The notes beneath the pieces were generated by a model. That model was not told the DNA's origin and ran no database searches. It was given only the letters and a program-made list of their open reading frames with translations. 64,000 nucleotides of DNA from NCBI RefSeq assembly GCF_030580955.1, contig NZ_JAUQON010000004.1, positions 186,001 to 250,000 on the forward strand, written 5' to 3'. Every line of letters begins with the position of its first letter. The first letter of the stretch is position 1. Shown here in pieces: positions 59,089-64,000 of this stretch. The position numbers and the translations under genes were made by a program. Source of the DNA: Hymenobacter convexus. GTDB lineage: Bacteria; Bacteroidota; Bacteroidia; Cytophagales; Hymenobacteraceae.

Positions 59089-62000
59089 ATGAAACACCCC
59101 TATCTAGCGAAACTACTGTTTTTGCTACTGTTCGCCGCCTTCGGATTCCCCTCAGGAGCCCAAGCCCAAACCGGCTCCGTCAGCGGCCGGGTCACCGATA
59201 GCAAAAACGAAGGCATCCCCGGTGCCACGGTCCTCATCGATGGCACTACGCTTGGGGGCTCGTCCAACATCGACGGTACTTACAGCATCCAGAATGTGCC
59301 AGCTGGTCCGCACACCCTGGTTATCTCGTTTGTGGGCTACAACTCGGTGCGCCGCCCCATCACAGTGACCAGTGGGCAAAATACGGAAGCATCCGCCGGC
59401 CTCACCGAAAACGCCACGCAACTGTCCGAAGCTGTGGTGGTTGGTTATGGCACGCAGCGCCGCCAGGACGTGACCGGGGCCGTGGCAACGGTCGACTCCA
59501 AGCAGTTTGTGCAGGGCCAGGTGACGAACCCCGAGCAGCTCATCCAGGGCAAAGTGGCAGGTGTGGCCATCACCACGGCCGGCGGTGCGCCGGGCACGGG
59601 TACCACCATTCGCATTCGCGGCAACTCGTCGCTCAACGCCAATAGCGACCCGTTGTATGTGATTGACGGTGTGCCGGTAGACAAAGACGGTATCAGCGGT
59701 GCTTCCAACCCGCTCTCGCTAATCAACCCCAATGACATTGAGACGTTTACGGTACTGAAGGATGCCTCTGCTACGGCCATTTATGGCAACCGCGCTTCGG
59801 GGGGCGTTATCCTCATCACCACCAAGCGGGGCCTGCAAGGCGAAAAGCTGCGCGTGGAGTTGAACTCGCAGGTGGGCGTTTCGACCGTGGCGCGCCGCTA
59901 CGAGACGCTGAGCACCGACCAGTTCCGCAGCCTGATTCAGGCCAACGGCTCGCGCTCGCAGGCCGCCACCCTGGGCCAGGCCAGCACCAACTGGCAGAAC
60001 GAGATTTTCCGCACGGCCGGCACCTACGACAACACGGTGAGCATCATCGGCAGCGTGGCCAAGGTGCCTTTCCGCGTGTCGTATGGCAACCTGTATCAGG
60101 AAGGTATTGTCATCACCAACAACCTGAAGCGTAACTCGGGTTCGGTGAGCCTGACGCCTACCCTGCTCGACAACCACCTGCGCATCGACATCAACGCGAA
60201 GGGTACGATGGTGGATAACCGCTTCGTGGATTACGGCACGGTGGCCAACGCGGCCCTGTACGACCCCACGCAGCCGGTGTTCTCTACCGAGTCGCGCCTG
60301 GCGCGCTACGGTGGCTACTACCAGTTCACCAACTCGGTGGGCCAGCCGCTGGGCAACGCCCCCGGCAACCCGGTAGCCGCCCTGAACAACTCGAACAACA
60401 CCAGCCGCGTGAAGCGCCTGATTGGCAACGTGCAGTTCGACTACAAAGTGCACGGCATTGAAGGCCTGCGCGCCAACTTGAACTTGGGCCTGGACGTGTC
60501 GCGCGGACGCGGCAGCAACACCATTGCCGCAACCGATTTCGGCACCTACAACAGCCTGTCGGCCGACCCGGGCCGCAACGGTTCGTACAGCCAGTACTCG
60601 CAGGACAAGGACATGAAGCTGCTCGAAGCCTACCTGGCTTACGGCAAGCAGGTGGGCGGCACCAAGTTCGACGTGCAGGTGGGCCACGCCTACCAGTCGT
60701 TCACCAACCAGGGCCCCCTGTTCCTGACCTACCGCCTCAACCTCGATACGCTGGTGAACCGGAAGGATGTGCTGACCGTACCGGGCTACTACAACCGCAA
60801 TGTGCTCATCTCCTACTTTGGCCGTGCTACCGCCAACGTAAAAGACAAGTACCTGCTCACCGCGACCCTGCGCAATGACCAGACTTCGCGCTTCCGCCCG
60901 GGCTACCGCAGCGGCTGGTTCCCGGCCTTGGGCTTGGCCTGGCGCATCAAAAACGAAGATTTCCTGAAAGACAACAACCTGTTCTCGGAGCTGAAGCTGC
61001 GCGCCGGCTACGGCCGCACGGGCCAGCAGGACATCGGCGGTGCCTACGACACGCAGCCGCGCTACGTGGTGAGCGGCTCGACTACTACTTATCCGTTGGG
61101 CGGCGTGAGCACGGTGGTGCCCACTTACAGCCCGCAAGGCTACAACGCCATTCTGACCTGGGAAACCACCAACACCTACAACGCCGGTTTGGACCTGGGC
61201 TTTATGGACAACCGCCTCACCGCAACGGTAGACGTGTATGAGCGCCGCGCCAGCAACCTGCTGGCCCTGGTAAACTTCTCGGCCGGTTCTAACCTAACCA
61301 ACCAGCTCAACGCCAACATTGGCTCGATGCGCAACCGCGGCATTGAAGTGGGCATCAACTACGGCATCCTGCGCAACGAAGGCCTGACCTGGGACGTGAA
61401 CCTGAACGGCGCGTACAACGTGAACAAAATCACGGACCTGGGCCAGCAGCAGGAAGGCTTTAAAGGCTACAAAGTGGGTGGCATTGGCGGCGGTACCGGC
61501 AACACCATCCAGATTCAGGCCGTGGGCCAGCCCATCAACTCGTTCTTCACCGCCCAGCAGGTGTACGGCGCCGATGGCCGCCCGGTAGAAGGCGTGTACG
61601 TGGACAAGGACGGCAACGGCGTTATCAACGATGCCGACTACAACTTCTACAAGCAGCCCGCGCCGCTCGTAACCCTGGGTTTCAGCTCGAACTTAACCTA
61701 CAAAAAGTTGGTTTTCGCGTTCACAATGCGCAGCAACCTAGGCAACTACGTGTATAACGCCAATGCCGCAAACTTTGGCACCTACGCCAACGCCCAAGGC
61801 TCGACTCTTTTCGTAAGTAACCTGAGCCCCGACGTGCTGAACACGGGCTTCAACCGCCAGCAGCTGTTCTCGGACTACTACGTGCAGAACGCTTCGTTCC
61901 TGCGCTGCGAGAACATCTCGCTGGGCTACAACGTGGGCAAAGTGCTCGGCGCTTCGTCGCTCCGCATCACGGCCAACGTGCAGAACGCCTTCCTTGTGAC

Positions 62001-62100
62001 CAAATACAAAGGGGTTGACCCGGAAGTATTCGGTGGTATCGACACCAATTTTTACCCGCGTGCCCGCACCTTCACCCTCGGCCTCGCGCTCGGCATCTAA
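59089..62100 (+). CDS. SusC/RagA family TonB-linked outer-membrane protein
   Basis: 1003 residues from ATG 59089 (MKHPYLAKLLFLLLF), signal peptide ending GAQAQ. A carboxypeptidase-D-like regulatory domain follows (VSGRVTDSKNEGIPGATVLI), then the plug with VVVGYGTQRRQDVTGAV and IRIRGNSSLNANSDPLYVIDGVP, and the SusC signature VLKDASATAIYGNRASGG. The remainder is a 22-stranded barrel ending in an aromatic-rich strand (FYPRARTFTLGLALGI). With SusD it imports oligosaccharides or other large nutrients with energy from TonB. The substrate is not deducible. The next gene, susD, follows after 12 bases. Confidence 0.97.
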   Translation: MKHPYLAKLLFLLLFAAFGFPSGAQAQTGSVSGRVTDSKNEGIPGATVLIDGTTLGGSSNIDGTYSIQNVPAGPHTLVISFVGYNSVRRPITVTSGQNTEASAGLTENATQLSEAVVVGYGTQRRQDVTGAVATVDSKQFVQGQVTNPEQLIQGKVAGVAITTAGGAPGTGTTIRIRGNSSLNANSDPLYVIDGVPVDKDGISGASNPLSLINPNDIETFTVLKDASATAIYGNRASGGVILITTKRGLQGEKLRVELNSQVGVSTVARRYETLSTDQFRSLIQANGSRSQAATLGQASTNWQNEIFRTAGTYDNTVSIIGSVAKVPFRVSYGNLYQEGIVITNNLKRNSGSVSLTPTLLDNHLRIDINAKGTMVDNRFVDYGTVANAALYDPTQPVFSTESRLARYGGYYQFTNSVGQPLGNAPGNPVAALNNSNNTSRVKRLIGNVQFDYKVHGIEGLRANLNLGLDVSRGRGSNTIAATDFGTYNSLSADPGRNGSYSQYSQDKDMKLLEAYLAYGKQVGGTKFDVQVGHAYQSFTNQGPLFLTYRLNLDTLVNRKDVLTVPGYYNRNVLISYFGRATANVKDKYLLTATLRNDQTSRFRPGYRSGWFPALGLAWRIKNEDFLKDNNLFSELKLRAGYGRTGQQDIGGAYDTQPRYVVSGSTTTYPLGGVSTVVPTYSPQGYNAILTWETTNTYNAGLDLGFMDNRLTATVDVYERRASNLLALVNFSAGSNLTNQLNANIGSMRNRGIEVGINYGILRNEGLTWDVNLNGAYNVNKITDLGQQQEGFKGYKVGGIGGGTGNTIQIQAVGQPINSFFTAQQVYGADGRPVEGVYVDKDGNGVINDADYNFYKQPAPLVTLGFSSNLTYKKLVFAFTMRSNLGNYVYNANAANFGTYANAQGSTLFVSNLSPDVLNTGFNRQQLFSDYYVQNASFLRCENISLGYNVGKVLGASSLRITANVQNAFLVTKYKGVDPEVFGGIDTNFYPRARTFTLGLALGI

Positions 62101-62112
62101 TTCCCACCACTC

Positions 62113-63762
62113 ATGAAACAAGTATTATTCCGGGGGCTGACGGCCCTCACGCTGAGCACGGCCCTGGTTAGCCTCAGCACCTCGTGCACCAAGGACCTGG
62201 ACCAGACGCCGAAGTTCGAGCTCACGCCCGACAAGGTGTATGTGGGCCTGGCCGGCTACAAGCAGGTGCTCGCCAAGCTCTACGGCGGCTTCGCGCTCAC
62301 CGGTCCTTCGGGCCCCGGCTCGGGCGACATTTCGGGCATCGACGCCGGTACTTCGGACTACATCCGCCAGTGGTGGAGCGCCCAGGAACTGACCACCGAC
62401 GAGGCCGTGATTGCCTGGAACGACCCGGGCGTGCAGGAATGGCACCGCCTGAACTGGGATGCCAGCGACCCGCTGACCCGGGGCTTCTACAGCCGCCTGT
62501 ACTACGAAATTGCCATCTGCAACGAGTTCCTGCGCGAAGCCACCGACGACAAGCTCAACAGCCGCCTGACCAGCGGCGAAGTGGAACAGGCCAAGCTTTT
62601 CCGCGCCGAAGCCCGCTTCCTGCGCGCCGTGGCTTACTACCACGTCATCGACCTGTTTGGCAACGGACCGTTCGTGACGGAGCGTGACCCCGTAGGCGGC
62701 CCGCTGCCGGTGTACAACACCCGCCAGCAGCTCTACAGCTTTGTGGAAAGCGAGCTGACGGCCCTGACCACCGACCTGGCGCCGGCCCGTAGCAACGAGT
62801 ACGGCCGCGTCGACCAGGCTGCCGCCCACGGCTTCCTGGCCCGTCTCTACCTCAACGCCGCTGTGTACACCGGCACCCCGCAGTACGCCAAAGCCGCCAC
62901 GGAGGCCAAAGCCGTAGTGGATGCCGGCTACACGCTGAGCACCACCGCAGCCTTGCCGGTAGCGTCGGCTTACGGCCGGCTGTTTTTGGCCGACAACAAC
63001 GTGACCCCTGCTAAAAACGAGATTGTGTGGCCCGTCATTTTTGATGTAAACAACGTGCAGAGCTACGGCGGCACCACGTTCCTCGTGAACGGGGCTACCG
63101 ATGGCGCCGATGCCGTGTGGCAGCGCCTGGTGGGCCAGACCACCGGCTGGGGCGGCATTCGCACCACCAGCGCCCTTTTCGATAAATTCTTCCTGGCTGG
63201 AGGCGACACCGCCAAGGACCGCCGGGGCCGTTTCTATACCCGCGGCCAGACCCTGGCCATCAACGACCTGAGCCAGTTCAAGCAAGGCCTGGGCGTGCTT
63301 AAGTACCGCAACGTCAACTCGGCCGGGGCCGCCCAGGGCGCTTCGCTGAACTTCGCCAGCGTGGACTTCCCCATGCTGCGCCTCGCCGACATGATGCTGG
63401 TGTATGCCGAAGCCGCCACCCGTGGCAGCGGCGACCGCACCATCGCGTTGAACTATGTGAACCAGATTCGTCGCCGTGCTTTCGGGTTGCCCATTGCCAC
63501 GCCCAGCGCCGTGGCCGACATCACCGATACCCAGATGACCACCGACTTCATCCTGGATGAGCGCGCACGCGAGTTGCACTGGGAAGGCACCCGCCGCACG
63601 GACCTTATCCGCTACGGCAAGTTTACGGATGCTACTTATGTGTGGCCCTGGAAAGGCGGCGTGGCTGCCGGCCAGGGCGTAGACCCCAAGTACCGCCTGT
63701 TTCCGCTGCCGGCGTCGGACCTGACGGCTAATCCCAACCTGCGGCAGAACCCCGGCTACTAA
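62113..63762 (+). CDS. SusD/RagB family nutrient-binding lipoprotein
   Basis: 549 residues, lipoprotein signal with lipobox region LVSLSTSC. The lid protein of the SusCD transporter: four TPR-like helix pairs (YYEIAICNEFLREATDDK, AKLFRAEARFLRAVAYYH, AAHGFLARLYLNAAVYTG) and C-terminal motifs LRLADMMLVYAEAA, ILDERARELHWEGTRRTDLIRYGKF and LFPLPASDLTANPNLRQNPGY, typical of the family. It sits on the outer surface and delivers ligand to SusC. It is cotranscribed with susC (12 bases apart). Confidence 0.97.
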   Translation: MKQVLFRGLTALTLSTALVSLSTSCTKDLDQTPKFELTPDKVYVGLAGYKQVLAKLYGGFALTGPSGPGSGDISGIDAGTSDYIRQWWSAQELTTDEAVIAWNDPGVQEWHRLNWDASDPLTRGFYSRLYYEIAICNEFLREATDDKLNSRLTSGEVEQAKLFRAEARFLRAVAYYHVIDLFGNGPFVTERDPVGGPLPVYNTRQQLYSFVESELTALTTDLAPARSNEYGRVDQAAAHGFLARLYLNAAVYTGTPQYAKAATEAKAVVDAGYTLSTTAALPVASAYGRLFLADNNVTPAKNEIVWPVIFDVNNVQSYGGTTFLVNGATDGADAVWQRLVGQTTGWGGIRTTSALFDKFFLAGGDTAKDRRGRFYTRGQTLAINDLSQFKQGLGVLKYRNVNSAGAAQGASLNFASVDFPMLRLADMMLVYAEAATRGSGDRTIALNYVNQIRRRAFGLPIATPSAVADITDTQMTTDFILDERARELHWEGTRRTDLIRYGKFTDATYVWPWKGGVAAGQGVDPKYRLFPLPASDLTANPNLRQNPGY

Positions 63763-63770
63763 AGCAATAT

Positions 63771-63799
63771 CCAGGGCGGTACGCAACGTATCGCCCTGG
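63771..63799 (+). other. Intercistronic hairpin between susD and susE
   Basis: CCAGGGCG (63771-63778) pairs with CGCCCTGG (63792-63799), extended by TACG/CGTA around a CAA loop, about 13 pairs. No T run follows. It could reduce downstream expression or stabilise the susCD mRNA, as seen at other Sus loci. Confidence 0.65.
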
Positions 63800-63909
63800 T
63801 TAAGCCAGGTTTGAGCGGCCGAGAATTATTTCCCGCCGCCGACACTTTTGCTGGCCCGTCCCTGTTAGGCAGCCAGTTTTCGCTTTCATTCTAATATGAT
63901 ATTGTTCAC

Positions 63910-64000
63910 ATGAAAAATTTGCTTACTCAAGCCCTGGCCGTCGCCTTTGCCCTGACGAGCCTGGCTTCGTGCACCAAAGACGAGAACAAGGTGACCGTGG
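63910..64000 (+). CDS. SusE-like outer-membrane lipoprotein, cut by window edge
   Basis: The first 30 codons only. The sequence MKNLLTQALAVAFALTSLA followed by SCTKDENKVTV is a lipoprotein signal with the lipobox LASC, the usual beginning of SusE-type starch-binding lipoproteins that follow susD. Position after susD supports the call. The rest lies outside the window. Confidence 0.65.
   Translation, partial: MKNLLTQALAVAFALTSLASCTKDENKVTV

Noticed and set aside
1..64000. CRISPR arrays, tRNA and rRNA genes, IS transposases
   Set aside because: No regularly spaced direct repeats, tRNA-like cloverleaf with a GGTTCGAATCC arm, rRNA sequence or transposase motif was seen; the palindromes found are single hairpins, not arrays.

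Overview
The window looks like a chromosomal segment of a GC-rich member of the Bacteroidota, most likely the Cytophagales and close to Hymenobacter. The reasons are: a SusC/SusD/SusE-type outer-membrane locus at the right end; secreted proteins whose signal peptides end in A-x-A-Q; scarce Shine-Dalgarno sequences; promoter elements matching the Bacteroidota TAnnTTTG box; and many intergenic palindromes of the GTCATGCTGAGCGCAGCCGA type. The genus is inference. No rRNA, tRNA, IS element, prophage or CRISPR array was recognised.

Layout. 1-7.6 kb: a partial L,D-transpeptidase-like lipoprotein, an M1 aminopeptidase, a cyanophycinase-like S51 peptidase, an aldo/keto reductase, an isoaspartyl peptidase, a DUF3127 protein with an SSB-like acidic tip, and an AlbA_2-type DNA-binding protein. 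7.6-14.7 kb: an esterase fused to a DinB-like domain, divergent from a five-gene amidoligase cluster (alpha/beta hydrolase, ATP-grasp with a histone-H1-like tail, GCS2 ligase, class I glutamine amidotransferase, second ATP-grasp). This cluster is the best candidate for a poorly described biosynthetic system. 14.8-23.8 kb: small conserved and housekeeping genes, a DEAD-box RNA helicase and a cold-shock protein. 23.8-28.7 kb: an AddA/RecB-like helicase flanked on both sides by AT-rich orphan genes, one of them apparently frameshifted. 28.8-45.9 kb: an LRR-kinase, hydrolases, an M28 peptidase, pyruvate carboxylase, photolyase, a TetR regulator, an ABC1/UbiB kinase and others. 45.9-56.4 kb: an AraC-type regulator, phenylalanine hydroxylase, DAHP synthase and a complete trpEGDCFBA operon. 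56.5-64 kb: an esterase with an N-terminal glycan-binding-like domain, a secreted unknown, and susC-susD-susE (the last cut by the window edge).

How genes work together. DAHP synthase feeds the shikimate pathway, and the trp genes carry chorismate to tryptophan. The operon is headed by a previously unannotated 24-codon leader peptide with three consecutive Trp codons, followed by an intrinsic terminator, which is the architecture of ribosome-mediated attenuation. The amidoligase cluster plausibly makes and trims a small peptide or amide, and the cyanophycinase-like and isoaspartyl peptidases upstream could act on related isopeptide bonds, but no cyanophycin synthetase is present. The DEAD-box helicase and cold-shock protein sit together on one strand, as expected for cold adaptation. 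The Sus genes form an outer-membrane glycan import unit whose substrate cannot be read from this window.
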